Shown here: in pieces, positions 17,628 to 24,503 of the stretch
How positions within the stretch are numbered: position 1 is the stretch's first letter
Layout of the letters: the number at the start of each line of letters is the position of its first letter
Assembly (NCBI RefSeq): GCF_029626145.1
Contig: NZ_JARUBJ010000002.1
Span: forward strand, 23,501-87,500
DNA from: Micromonospora sp. WMMD961
Lineage (GTDB): Bacteria; Actinomycetota; Actinomycetes; Mycobacteriales; Micromonosporaceae
Direction of reading: 5' to 3'
DNA: 64,000 nt
Notes under the pieces: generated by a model
Told to the model about the DNA's origin: nothing
What the model saw: the letters and a program-made list of their open reading frames with translations, nothing else
Database searches by the model: none
Program-made: the position numbers and the translations under genes

Positions 17628-17926
17628 CAGCCGACCCGCACGGGTGTACGGGCGACCGGGCGGCGGGCGGTCTGCCGGGACGCTGGGGCCAGGGCCTGCG
17701 GGTCCTGCCAAACCAGGCCGCCGGACATGACGAACAACGAACGCCGCGCGACAGCGTCCCCGCTCGCGCCCAGCTCGTACCCGTCGAGCCAGAGCCAACC
17801 GTCGTACGTCGGCCAGTCGAGTACCCGAATCACGCGCACGAAGATCGGGCGCATGAACTGCACACTCGCGGCGCGGGTCAGATGCAGGACGTCGCCCGAC
17901 GCCACCTTCCGCGCGGCTCCGTTCAT
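17627..17926 (-). CDS. Conserved hypothetical protein of XRE locus
   Basis: 99 residues from ATG 17926 (an in-frame TTG lies 4 codons upstream). The core RPIFVRVIRVLDWPTYDGWLW, followed by LDGYEL, looks like a small beta domain; the tail is Ala/Arg/Pro-rich. It overlaps the CxxC gene by one base and is preceded by a short broken gene in the same direction, making a three-gene operon that diverges from the XRE regulator. No function is recognised. Confidence 0.68.
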   Translation of the reverse strand: MNGAARKVASGDVLHLTRAASVQFMRPIFVRVIRVLDWPTYDGWLWLDGYELGASGDAVARRSLFVMSGGLVWQDPQALAPASRQTARRPVARTPVRVG

Positions 17927-17944
17927 GCGTGCACCCAACGCCCG

Positions 17945-18096
17945 TTAGGGACGCGGTTCAGGCGTGTAAACGGCCCAGTCGGGGGCGGCCCGACCGGGCC
18001 GAAGGTCCCCGGCGGCGAGGGCGTCGGCGGTCTCGCCGGGCCAGACTTCCGCGCGGGCTTCCGTTCAGGCTTCGGTTCGGGTGGCTTGTTCGGCAC
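17945..18096 (-). pseudogene. Short gene with probable 1-nt frameshift
   Basis: From GTG 18096 the frame reads VPNKPPEPKPE and then becomes featureless Pro/Arg. In the next frame, right after position 18061, the sequence reads EVWPGETADALAAGDLRPG and then APDWAVYTPEPRP and a TAA at 17945-17947, which looks like real protein. Restoring one C in GAACGG (18061-18066) would join both parts. It is a frameshift mutation or a sequence error. The unshifted frame instead runs on and overlaps the next gene as ATGA, so it may also be translated as it stands. Confidence 0.4.
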
Positions 18097-18264
18097 GCGT
18101 GCTCCCCCTGCTTGTAGCTCTGGGAAGGGGCCGCCCCCATGAGTGCTTGCCCGGCGGAGGCGGCCCCGGTTACGAGCGCGTCCGCCGGGTTCTGGTCCCT
18201 ACCGGCCGCGCGGTCTACAAAGCACCTTGCCCGTCGAAGCTGGACGGCTACACCACGTAGTTAT

Positions 18265-18289
18265 ACGTTCTATAGACGTCGAAGACGTC
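18265..18289. promoter_or_regulatory. Operator-like repeats in divergent promoter of XRE gene
   Basis: ACGTTCTATAGACGT (18265-18279) overlaps GACGTCGAAGACGTC (18275-18289), giving four ACGT cores within 25 nt. They sit 15-40 nt upstream of the XRE start in an AT-richer patch between divergent operons, a typical place for an autoregulatory operator. Confidence 0.4.
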
Positions 18290-18304
18290 CGCTCGGAGGT
18301 GGGT

Positions 18305-19051
18305 ATGAACCAGGCGCTACGAGCGGCATTAGCTGACACAGGTGAGACCGTTGAAAGTCTTGCCGAGCAGGTCGGCGTAGACCCGAAGACGGTGGCGCGC
18401 TGGGTCAACCCCGGCCGAGTCCCACACCCGCGCCACCGTGCAGCCGCAGCCGCCGCGCTCCACCGTGAGGCTGAGGACATTTGGCCGGACGTCTTGAAGC
18501 GGCGGGAACCGGCGTGGCTACGCCCGTGGGTCGAGACCGAGCTTCAGGCGTCCGCCCTGCGCGCCTTTCAGGTGGCGGTCATTCCCGGCTTGTTGCAGAC
18601 CCCCGATTACGCCTCGGCGGTACTAGCCAGTGGGGTGCTCGACCGGGACGAGGTCGCGGACTACGTTGCGACCCGGCTACGCAGGCAAACGGCAGTACTC
18701 GACCGGCGCAGGCCCCCGCTCTTCGTCGCGGTGATTGACGAGTTCGCTCTTCGTCGTGGCGACCCCGAGATCATGAAGCCGCAGCTAGACCACCTGGTAA
18801 AGATGGCCCAGCGACCGAATGTGTTTGTTCACGTGTTGCCGCTGGACGCGGGCCTTCACGCCGGGCAAGCCGGGCCGTTCGTCATCGCCACCACTGACGA
18901 CGGCGATGTCGCCTATCTCGATGATCAAGCTGCCGGACGGCTGACCAACGACACCGCCACCCTTTGGGCCACCTGGGATACGCTGCGCTCAGTGGCTCTC
19001 CCACGCCGCCAAACCATCGACTACCTAGAGGCAAGATCATGGCTGACCTGA
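18305..19051 (+). CDS. XRE-type regulator with DUF5753 sensor domain
   Basis: 248 residues. The N-terminal helix-turn-helix (about 8-60) reads SLAEQVGVDPKTVARWV then GRVPHPRHR. The rest is DUF5753: VIPGLLQTPDYASAVL, RPNVFVHVLPLDAGLHAG, and a terminal LEARSWL. The HTH resembles regulators that normally carry a different, PLD-like effector, while the C-terminal domain is the usual partner of DUF397 proteins, so it may be a domain hybrid. ATG 18305 follows GGAGGTGGG. It overlaps the DUF397 gene by 13 nt. The pair resembles BldB/AbaA-orf and WhiJ-type developmental or antibiotic switches in Streptomyces. Confidence 0.85.
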   Translation: MNQALRAALADTGETVESLAEQVGVDPKTVARWVNPGRVPHPRHRAAAAAALHREAEDIWPDVLKRREPAWLRPWVETELQASALRAFQVAVIPGLLQTPDYASAVLASGVLDRDEVADYVATRLRRQTAVLDRRRPPLFVAVIDEFALRRGDPEIMKPQLDHLVKMAQRPNVFVHVLPLDAGLHAGQAGPFVIATTDDGDVAYLDDQAAGRLTNDTATLWATWDTLRSVALPRRQTIDYLEARSWLT

Positions 19052-19233
19052 CCGGCGCGCTCTGGCGCAAGAGCACCCGCAGTAGCTCCAACGGCGGCGA
19101 CTGCGTCGAGGTTGCCGACAACCTTCCGGGCGTCGTCGCGGTGCGCGACTCAAAGGACCCAGCGGGTCCGGCGCTGACCTTCCCCCCGGCTGCGTGGGTC
19201 GCGTTCGTCGGCCAGGTCGCCGAGCGGCCGTAA
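19039..19233 (+). CDS. DUF397 protein, partner of XRE regulator
   Basis: 64 residues, standard DUF397: LTGALWRKSTRSSSNGGDCVEVA, then VAVRDSKDPAGPALTF and a final AWVAFVGQV. ATG 19039 lies inside the end of the XRE gene with GAGG upstream. DUF397 proteins are thought to antagonise or modulate the neighbouring DUF5753 regulator. It is very similar to the second DUF397 at 19648, which suggests duplication of the cassette. Confidence 0.88.
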   Translation: MADLTGALWRKSTRSSSNGGDCVEVADNLPGVVAVRDSKDPAGPALTFPPAAWVAFVGQVAERP

Positions 19234-19366
19234 CCAACGCCAGACGTACGGAAGCGCCCGCCCCGAATCTCGGGGCAGGCGCGCTTTGCGTTGTGCGGAA
19301 CGACGACGCGCCAGCCACAGCGTTACGCGTACCCGAATCTGCAAGGTCTGTTTGGCGTTCGGCTAA

Positions 19367-19657
19367 GTGGGATCATCCGCCGAACGGATAGCGGCGTGCG
19401 CCGAACCGCACATCCGGGTGCACGTCGTGCCCAGCACGGTCGGCGCGTACGCCGGCCTGAGCGGACCGTTCGTGATCGCACATAGCGACGACCACCGGGC
19501 CGCCGGCTACCTGGACAACCAACTCCAGGGACAAGTCGCTAGCGACCCCGACGACATCGCGGCCATGATGGCGGCATGGGAGAACGTGCGCGGGGAGGCG
19601 CTGTCCCACCGGCAGTCGGTCGATCTCATCACGGAGGTGGCGGAGTCATGGAGCTGA
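19367..19657 (+). pseudogene. C-terminal remnant of a second DUF5753 regulator
   Basis: Only the last part of DUF5753 remains: AEPHIRVHVVPSTVGAYAG, LSGPFVIAHSDD, LDNQLQGQVASDPDDI and SHRQSVDLITEVAESW. A stop codon (TAA at 19364-19366) lies directly upstream in frame, and no HTH is found in any frame before it. The gene has lost about two thirds of its length. It overlaps the start of the next DUF397 gene, as an intact cassette would. Confidence 0.75.
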
Positions 19658-19857
19658 ACGGCGTCATGGAGCTGAGCGGCGCCCGATGGCGCAAGAGCAG
19701 CCGCAGCAGCGGCAACGGCGGCGCATGTGTCGAGGTCGCCGACAACCTGCCCGGCGTCGTCGGGGTACGGGATTCCAAGGACCCGGCCGGCCCGGCGCTC
19801 ACCTTCGCGCCGACGGCGTGGCGCACGTTCGTCAGCCAGGTCGCCCTTCGGGCCTGA
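19648..19857 (+). CDS. DUF397 protein, orphaned copy
   Basis: 69 residues with two possible starts (19648, or 19666 at MELSGARW). It has the family core KSSRSSGNGGACVEVADNLP and VRDSKDPAGPALTFAPTAW. It is close in sequence to the DUF397 at 19039. Its own regulator is the remnant just upstream, so it may now respond to the intact regulator at 18305 or be free. Confidence 0.85.
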   Translation: MELNGVMELSGARWRKSSRSSGNGGACVEVADNLPGVVGVRDSKDPAGPALTFAPTAWRTFVSQVALRA

Positions 19858-19891
19858 TCAGGGCTGGGATGACAACCGTCGTACACATGTT

Positions 19892-19912
19892 CTATCCACA
19901 GGTTGTGGATAG
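19892..19912. promoter_or_regulatory. 9-bp palindrome resembling paired DnaA boxes
   Basis: CTATCCACA, three bases (GGT), then TGTGGATAG: perfect 9-bp arms. Each arm matches the DnaA box TTATCCACA at 8 of 9 positions. It lies 13 nt upstream of the next ATG, before the GCGGAGGGA ribosome site, so a repressor operator or a DnaA-controlled promoter are both possible. Confidence 0.5.
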
Positions 19913-19924
19913 CGGAGGGATTCG

Positions 19925-20479
19925 ATGGCATACCAGCTCAGCGCGGTGGTCGCGGACGTCGAACTGCTCCGCGAGCAGACTGCCGAGCTGGATCACGCGG
20001 TCCTCGGCGAGCTGCGCCAGGATTTCGGGCTACTGCCGGTCACCCCGCAGTTGGTGGTGGAGCTGACCGGGTCGCTGCCGGATTTCGCGACCGACGACCG
20101 CAGCGCCGGGCACCCCTTCGGCCTGGTGTTGTCGCCGACGCTTGTCGAGTCGCTGAGCCGCTGGTCACAGGCGGGGCCTGTGGCGTACCTGGAGGCGGAG
20201 TTCGGCGGTGGCACCGGCTACCAGTCGGCGGCGGTGTGGCTGGGCGGGGCGCTGACCTGGGGGCCACACTTCGACGACGAGTTGGACACGTCGCGCGAAC
20301 AGTGGCCGATCAACGGGGCGCTGGCCCGCCTCGGTGCAGAGCCCGGCGACTGGATCGACCCGTTCGCCGAACTGGGGTTGCACCTGGAACGCAACACCGA
20401 GGGTTGGCTGGCGCACGGGCGCCGTCGGCTCAGCGCCGACTACTGGGACGAGCTTGTCGAACAGTGGGAAAACCAGTAA
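19925..20479 (+). CDS. Hypothetical protein, 184 aa
   Basis: Soluble acidic protein beginning MAYQLSAVVADVELLREQ. It contains FGLVLSPTLVESLSRW, LEAEFGGGTGYQSAAVW and WPINGALARLGAEPGDWIDPF, a pattern shared by uncharacterised actinobacterial proteins that may act as immunity or regulatory factors. No catalytic motif is seen. ATG 19925 has a clear GGAGGGA. The DnaA-box-like palindrome immediately upstream suggests specific control. Function unknown. Confidence 0.75.
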   Translation: MAYQLSAVVADVELLREQTAELDHAVLGELRQDFGLLPVTPQLVVELTGSLPDFATDDRSAGHPFGLVLSPTLVESLSRWSQAGPVAYLEAEFGGGTGYQSAAVWLGGALTWGPHFDDELDTSREQWPINGALARLGAEPGDWIDPFAELGLHLERNTEGWLAHGRRRLSADYWDELVEQWENQ

Positions 20480-20535
20480 TCCGGCTGCCGCCAGCAACCT
20501 GAGCGCCCCCGTTCCGTTGGGGACTGGGGGATTCC

Positions 20536-21066
20536 ATGAAATTGCGACAATTTGCGTTTATTGCCACGCTGATGACGGCTGCCTCGATCGCCGGCAGCGG
20601 CGTACCGCCAACCGGGCCGATCCCGGACGGCCGACCCGCCGGCAGCGTGGAGATCATCGACCTGAACGGCCTGCGCAACATCGAGTTCGGCGACACCGAG
20701 GACGAGCTGACCCGACGCGGCATCCTGCGTACCAGCCTGGATTCCTGCGGGCCGATGCTCGTCGGCCACGACACGGTCAGCCCGGTCTTCATGGAGGACA
20801 GACTGGTGCTGCTCTGGGTCGGGGATCCAATGCGGACACCCGAGGGCATCACCGCAGGCTCTCCCGTCGACCTGGTCTGGGATCGGTATCCGGAGGTCAG
20901 CCGGCTTCGCGCTCCACAGGGGACGCATCGCCTCGACGGGCTGCTCGCCCGCAGCGGCGACCGCGCGTACCTGTTCCTGCACGACGGGCGCACCGTCCGA
21001 AAAACCATCGCCGGGTACGCGGACTGGGCCCGCCGCCTCTTCGACGAGGGCGCTGGGCCGTGCTGA
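20536..21066 (+). CDS. Exported hypothetical protein
   Basis: 176 residues. A short basic start and hydrophobic stretch (MKLRQFAFIATLMTAASIAG) look like a signal peptide; there is no lipobox Cys. The mature part has LRNIEFGDTEDELTRRGIL and a single Cys pair (about 73 and the C-terminal Cys). Codon use includes more A/T at the start than in neighbours. Family and function are not recognised. Confidence 0.7.
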   Translation: MKLRQFAFIATLMTAASIAGSGVPPTGPIPDGRPAGSVEIIDLNGLRNIEFGDTEDELTRRGILRTSLDSCGPMLVGHDTVSPVFMEDRLVLLWVGDPMRTPEGITAGSPVDLVWDRYPEVSRLRAPQGTHRLDGLLARSGDRAYLFLHDGRTVRKTIAGYADWARRLFDEGAGPC

Positions 21067-21210
21067 TCGGCGCGCCGGAGACCGCCGATCCGGCTTCGTC
21101 ACCAGCGGCGTCCCGGTGCAGGCGCGGGATGTCCGCGACACCAACGCCTCCCCCTGGTCCGCCGTAGCCGGCCGCGCCCCCGGAGGCCGCGCCGCTCGAA
21201 CGGTGACCAC

Positions 21211-21831
21211 TCAGGCCGGGTCGGGCAGCCGAGCCCCGGACGCGGCGGCGAAACCGGCGAGCGCGATCTCGGCCGCCTGTCGCAGGTCCTCCCGACTGAC
21301 TCCGGCCGCGGCATGCACCGCCTGCCCCTCGGTGACGATCATGACGTAGCGGGCGAGTGCGACCGGATCGGCGTGCTCGGGTAGATCGCCTTCGGCGACA
21401 GCGCGGGCGAACCGGTCGGCGAGAGCCCTCTCGCCGGCCAGGCGGCTGGCGGCGAGGAACCCGGCGACTGGTGCGTTCTCGCTGGAGCATGCGGTGCCGC
21501 CCTGGATCGACAGGCAACCGGCGGGCCGGTCGGCACGGGTCACGGCGATCGCGTTGTCCCGCAGCAGGGTGGCGACCACCTCGTACGCGGTCGGTTGGGC
21601 GAAAGCGTCCCGCGCGTACGCCATGTCCTGTTCGGCGTAACGGGCCACGGCCTTACGGAACAACTCCTCCTTGCCGCCGTAGGCGGCGTAGAGGCTCGGC
21701 TTGTTGATCCCCATGGCCTCGGCGAGGTCGTTCACCGAGGCGCCCTCGTACCCCTGACGCCAGAACACCTCCACCGCGCGCTCCAGCGCCTCGTCGGCGT
21801 CGAAACCCCGTGGTCGCCCCCGCTGCGGCAC
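21211..21831 (-). CDS. TetR-family repressor
   Basis: About 206 residues from GTG 21831 (an ATG lies 8 codons upstream at 21855). The N-terminal HTH reads ASVNDLAEAMGINKPSLYAAYG then GKEELF; the C-terminal domain carries ADRPAGCLSIQGG, typical of the AcrR-like group with TetR_C_11/C33 ligand domains. It is divergent from the SDR gene, and two copies of an ACCGxTCGGTACAGAAAT site lie between them, so it very likely represses the SDR gene and itself. The ligand is unknown, possibly an aldehyde, ketone or quinone. Confidence 0.88.
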   Translation of the reverse strand: MPQRGRPRGFDADEALERAVEVFWRQGYEGASVNDLAEAMGINKPSLYAAYGGKEELFRKAVARYAEQDMAYARDAFAQPTAYEVVATLLRDNAIAVTRADRPAGCLSIQGGTACSSENAPVAGFLAASRLAGERALADRFARAVAEGDLPEHADPVALARYVMIVTEGQAVHAAAGVSREDLRQAAEIALAGFAAASGARLPDPA

Positions 21832-21871
21832 AACCCACCACCTTTCTCCACCCATCCTACCGACAACGAAA

Positions 21872-21889
21872 ACCGATCGGTACAGAAAT
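21872..21889. promoter_or_regulatory. TetR operator copy 1
   Basis: ACCGATCGGTACAGAAAT; the first 10 bases are a perfect palindrome. It lies next to the -35 of the SDR promoter and close to the start of the tetR gene. The same 18-mer recurs with one change at 21928. Confidence 0.72.
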
Positions 21890-21918
21890 TTGTCAACCCG
21901 ACCGACAGTTGCTACGGT
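21890..21918 (+). promoter_or_regulatory. Probable SDR promoter (-35/-10)
   Basis: TTGTCA (21890-21895), a 17-nt spacer, then TACGGT (21913-21918), a good actinobacterial vegetative promoter. It is flanked by the two operator copies; copy 2 covers the expected transcription start. Confidence 0.6.
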
Positions 21919-21927
21919 CGAATCAAT

Positions 21928-21945
21928 ACCGCTCGGTACAGAAAT
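21928..21945. promoter_or_regulatory. TetR operator copy 2
   Basis: ACCGCTCGGTACAGAAAT, 17 of 18 identical to copy 1, with start-to-start spacing 56 nt. It overlaps the likely transcription start of the SDR gene, so binding would block initiation. Confidence 0.72.
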
Positions 21946-21962
21946 CGTGAAGGAGATCCATC

Positions 21963-22712
21963 GTGGGACAGCTCGACGGCAAGACCGCCCTCGTCACCGG
22001 CGGCACCACGGGCATCGGCCTGGCCTCTGCCCGCCGCTTCGCGGCCGAAGGCGCGTACGTCTTCGTCACCGGCCGTCGCAAGGGCCCGCTGGACGAGGCC
22101 GTGGCCAGCATCGGCACCAACGTCACCGGCATCGCCGGCGACGTCAGCAAACTCGACGACCTGGACCGGATCATGCAGGCCATCCAGGACCGGGGCGCAG
22201 GCCTGGACGTGGTGTTCGCCAACGCCGGCGGCGGCGAGTTCCGCTCGCTCGACTCGATCACCGTCGAGCACGTGGCGAACACGTTCGACACCAACATCTA
22301 CGGCACCATCTTCACCGTCCAGAAGGCCCTGCCCCTGCTCAACGAGGGCGCCTCGATCGTGCTCACCGGCTCGACGGCAGCCAGCAACGGCACCCCGGCA
22401 TTCAGCGTCTACGCCGCGTCGAAGGCAGCCATCCGCTCGTTCGGCCGCACCTGGGCCGCCGAGCTGATGGGCCGGAAGATCCGGGTCAACACCCTGGTCC
22501 CCGGCTCGACCGAGACTCCCGGGCTCGCGGGCCTCGCGCCCAGCCCGGCGGAGGCTCCCGGGCTGCTCCAGTCCATCACCTCGGGCGTACCCATGGGCCG
22601 CATGGCACACCCGGACGAGATCGCCAACGCAGCGCTCTTCCTCGCCTCCGACCAGAGCAGCTTCATGACCGGCAGCGAGCTGTTCGTCGACGGTGGCGAG
22701 CAGCAACTCTGA
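21963..22712 (+). CDS. Short-chain dehydrogenase/reductase
   Basis: NAD(P)-dependent oxidoreductase of the classical SDR family, 249 residues. Cofactor motif TGGTTGIG (12-19), NAG (87-89), catalytic Ser137 and YAASK (Tyr150, Lys154), and the C-terminal FVDGGEQQL. GRRK after beta-2 (37-40) favours NADPH. GTG 21963 follows AAGGAG at good spacing. It is controlled by the divergent TetR protein. Substrate cannot be predicted. Its 3' end leads directly into the left attachment repeat of the island. Confidence 0.92.
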   Translation: MGQLDGKTALVTGGTTGIGLASARRFAAEGAYVFVTGRRKGPLDEAVASIGTNVTGIAGDVSKLDDLDRIMQAIQDRGAGLDVVFANAGGGEFRSLDSITVEHVANTFDTNIYGTIFTVQKALPLLNEGASIVLTGSTAASNGTPAFSVYAASKAAIRSFGRTWAAELMGRKIRVNTLVPGSTETPGLAGLAPSPAEAPGLLQSITSGVPMGRMAHPDEIANAALFLASDQSSFMTGSELFVDGGEQQL

Positions 22713-22717
22713 CGCGA

Positions 22718-22755
22718 AAACGCCCGGCCGATCCTCACGGATCGACCGGGCGTTT
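22718..22755. terminator. Terminator copied with the attachment site
   Basis: AAACGCCCGG pairs with CCGGGCGTTT and CGATCC with GGATCG around a TCAC loop. It serves the upstream SDR gene here; the identical copy at 29717-29754 terminates tRNA-Ser(CGA). Confidence 0.8.
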
Positions 22756-22768
22756 CTGCACTACAGAG

Positions 22769-22824
22769 CGGTGGCGGAGGGATTTGAACCCTCGGAGGGC
22801 GTTAACCCTCACACGCTTTCGAGG
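22769..22824 (-). pseudogene. 3' fragment of tRNA-Ser(CGA)
   Basis: The last 56 nt of the tRNA (part of the anticodon loop, variable arm, T arm and acceptor 3' strand) are present without the 5' half. This is the displaced end left by integration. Confidence 0.88.
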
Positions 22825-23170
22825 TCTGCGACCGTCCGTACGACCTAGTCCAGCGAGGTACGTGAGCTGCGGCCGGAGGCACCTTCGTGACCAGGCGAAC
22901 GGCGGCGTCCGGCGGCGAATGAGACCGCAACTGAGACCGCACGAACGTGATCCCGCTTCCGCCACTCGTCAAGTCCGTAGCTGCTAGCGAACTACGAAGC
23001 GGCAGGAGAGGCCAGCCTGGCGCGAGCGCCTGACGGGCAGTCAGGATGCGGAAGCAACCAGGAGCTTGCGGCGTGAGCCCTAGCTCCGTCCGTGCCGCCA
23101 ATCGCATGCAGCGGTCCCGAAGTCTCTCCCGTATGCTCTGACGGCAACGCTTCCGGAGGGTAGGCAAGAC
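22825..23170. other. Non-coding left flank of island
   Basis: 346 nt between the left attachment repeat and the methyltransferase. It contains the double TGAGACC motif at 22920-22938 and, near the end, the GGAGGG ribosome site of the methyltransferase. No gene is seen. It should hold the promoter of the three-gene operon; no strong -35/-10 was identified. Confidence 0.5.
22920..22938. repeat. Integrase arm-type site, left
   Basis: TGAGACCGCAACTGAGACC, a tandem of TGAGACC with 12-nt spacing. It recurs near the right end (29690-29708) with one mismatch, in the same orientation. Short direct repeats at both ends of a tRNA-integrated element are typical integrase arm sites. Confidence 0.6.
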
Positions 23171-24436
23171 GTGTCTGGACGGTCAGAGGCCGGGGCGGTG
23201 CAACCGGCCGGGCTGTTCCCACTCCATGTCGCGACCCCACTCACCGGCCACGCGAAGCTATCGCCGAAGCGACCGCGAGTCGAGACTGCTGGCATGGGAG
23301 ACGTCTTCCCCTACTACGCCGGATTCTCCTTCGAGTGGGCCTGCCGCGAACTCGCCCGGCACTCCTCCGGCTCGTCTCAGCGCGTGCTCGACCCGTGGAA
23401 CGGAAGCGGCACGACAACCCTCGCGGCAAGCATCCTCGGCTTGCCTAGCCTCGGCGTTGATCGCAACCCGGTCGCAAATATCGTTGCGCGTCTTCGGCAC
23501 GAGGCCGGGAGGGCAGTGCGCACCGTCGAGCCCCCCCATCGCGCCAGGCGGGTAACTAGTGACGACGATCCCCTCCTCGCGTGGTTCGGACGAAAAACGG
23601 TCGCGCGTCTTCGCGACTGGATGGAGATGGTCACCGCGCTTCCCGAACCGCAGTCAGTGCTGCCGCAGGTGGCGTTGTTTCGCGTTGTTCGGTCTCTCAC
23701 CTCTCACTTCGGTGGCTCTAACCCAACGTGGGTAAGGCGGACGTCTTCAAACCGACCACCTGTTGAACTCCAGCGCAAGGAGTTAGACGAATTACTGTTG
23801 GATGAGCAGAGCTACCTCAGCCAACGTCTCATAGCAGAGAGCGCACCTGCGACCCACAGCTTGCTGCTAACTGCCTCGTCCCGCCATCTTCCACTACGAG
23901 ATGAGTCAGTTCAGCTCATTTTGACTTCGCCCCCGTATCTCACCCGGATCGATTACGCCGTAGCGTACGCGCGCGAGTTAGCGTTGCTGGGCGAAGACGT
24001 TTACACGAGCCGCCATATTCGTTCTCAACTTATGGGCACGACCCTCATTCGAGGCGATGTCGCCGAAATGCAACTTGGAAACTTGGCTAGTGATTTGGTG
24101 CGGCGTATCGGCGAGCACGGCAGCTATGCGTCCGAGGGCTACTACTTAAAGCAGGCGTGCCAGTATTTAGATGACCTCACAGCGAGTCTCCGCGAGATTA
24201 CTCGCGTCGCTGCACCTAAAGCAGTGATGACGCTAGTTGTCCAGGATTCGTTCTACAAAGACATTGCGGTGCGCCTAGGGGAAATATGCGCAGAAGAGGC
24301 TGAGCGGCTCGGCTGGAAGGTCTCGAATATCGTTCCCTTTGAAGTTACAAGGTCTCTAACAACGTTGAACAAGTCGGCTCGCGCATACCCTAAAGGTACC
24401 GTCAATGAGAACGTGCTTACTCTAGTCAAGCATTAA
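23171..24436 (+). CDS. DNA methyltransferase (N4-cytosine/N6-adenine type)
   Basis: 421 residues. A motif-X-like FPYYAGFSFEW (about 46-56) comes first, then motif I VLDPWNGSGTT (72-82) and GVDRNP (motif II, 95-100), a variable central region, then motif IV TSPPY (252-256) followed by LTRIDYAVAYARELALLG. Motif I before TSPPY matches the alpha-type order. TSPPY suits amino methylation, so m6A or m4C. GTG 23171 has GGAGGG upstream; an ATG at 23294 would cut off motif X. First gene of a three-gene operon with DUF262 and HEPN genes. Likely role: marking self DNA for that system. No classical restriction enzyme is adjacent. Confidence 0.88.
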   Translation: MSGRSEAGAVQPAGLFPLHVATPLTGHAKLSPKRPRVETAGMGDVFPYYAGFSFEWACRELARHSSGSSQRVLDPWNGSGTTTLAASILGLPSLGVDRNPVANIVARLRHEAGRAVRTVEPPHRARRVTSDDDPLLAWFGRKTVARLRDWMEMVTALPEPQSVLPQVALFRVVRSLTSHFGGSNPTWVRRTSSNRPPVELQRKELDELLLDEQSYLSQRLIAESAPATHSLLLTASSRHLPLRDESVQLILTSPPYLTRIDYAVAYARELALLGEDVYTSRHIRSQLMGTTLIRGDVAEMQLGNLASDLVRRIGEHGSYASEGYYLKQACQYLDDLTASLREITRVAAPKAVMTLVVQDSFYKDIAVRLGEICAEEAERLGWKVSNIVPFEVTRSLTTLNKSARAYPKGTVNENVLTLVKH

Positions 24437-24503
24437 AGTTTTCGTCCTGAATTACCTGACGCGGCGCTGAGGCCAGCAGGCCCTAAATCCACGGGAGGGC
24501 ATC

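Larger units (their letters stand above)
22718..22824. repeat. attL: Left attachment repeat (107 bp) of tRNA-Ser island
   Basis: Identical over 107 bp to 29717-29823. It contains a rho-independent terminator and the 3' part of tRNA-Ser(CGA) up to and including the anticodon. It marks the left end of the inserted island. Confidence 0.92.

Noticed and set aside
22769..22824. tRNA gene at the left attachment site
   Set aside because: Only the 3' half of tRNA-Ser is present; D arm and acceptor 5' strand are missing, so it is a fragment and not a gene.
23171..24436. Classical restriction-modification pair
   Set aside because: No recognisable restriction endonuclease follows the methyltransferase; the neighbours are DUF262 and HEPN proteins.
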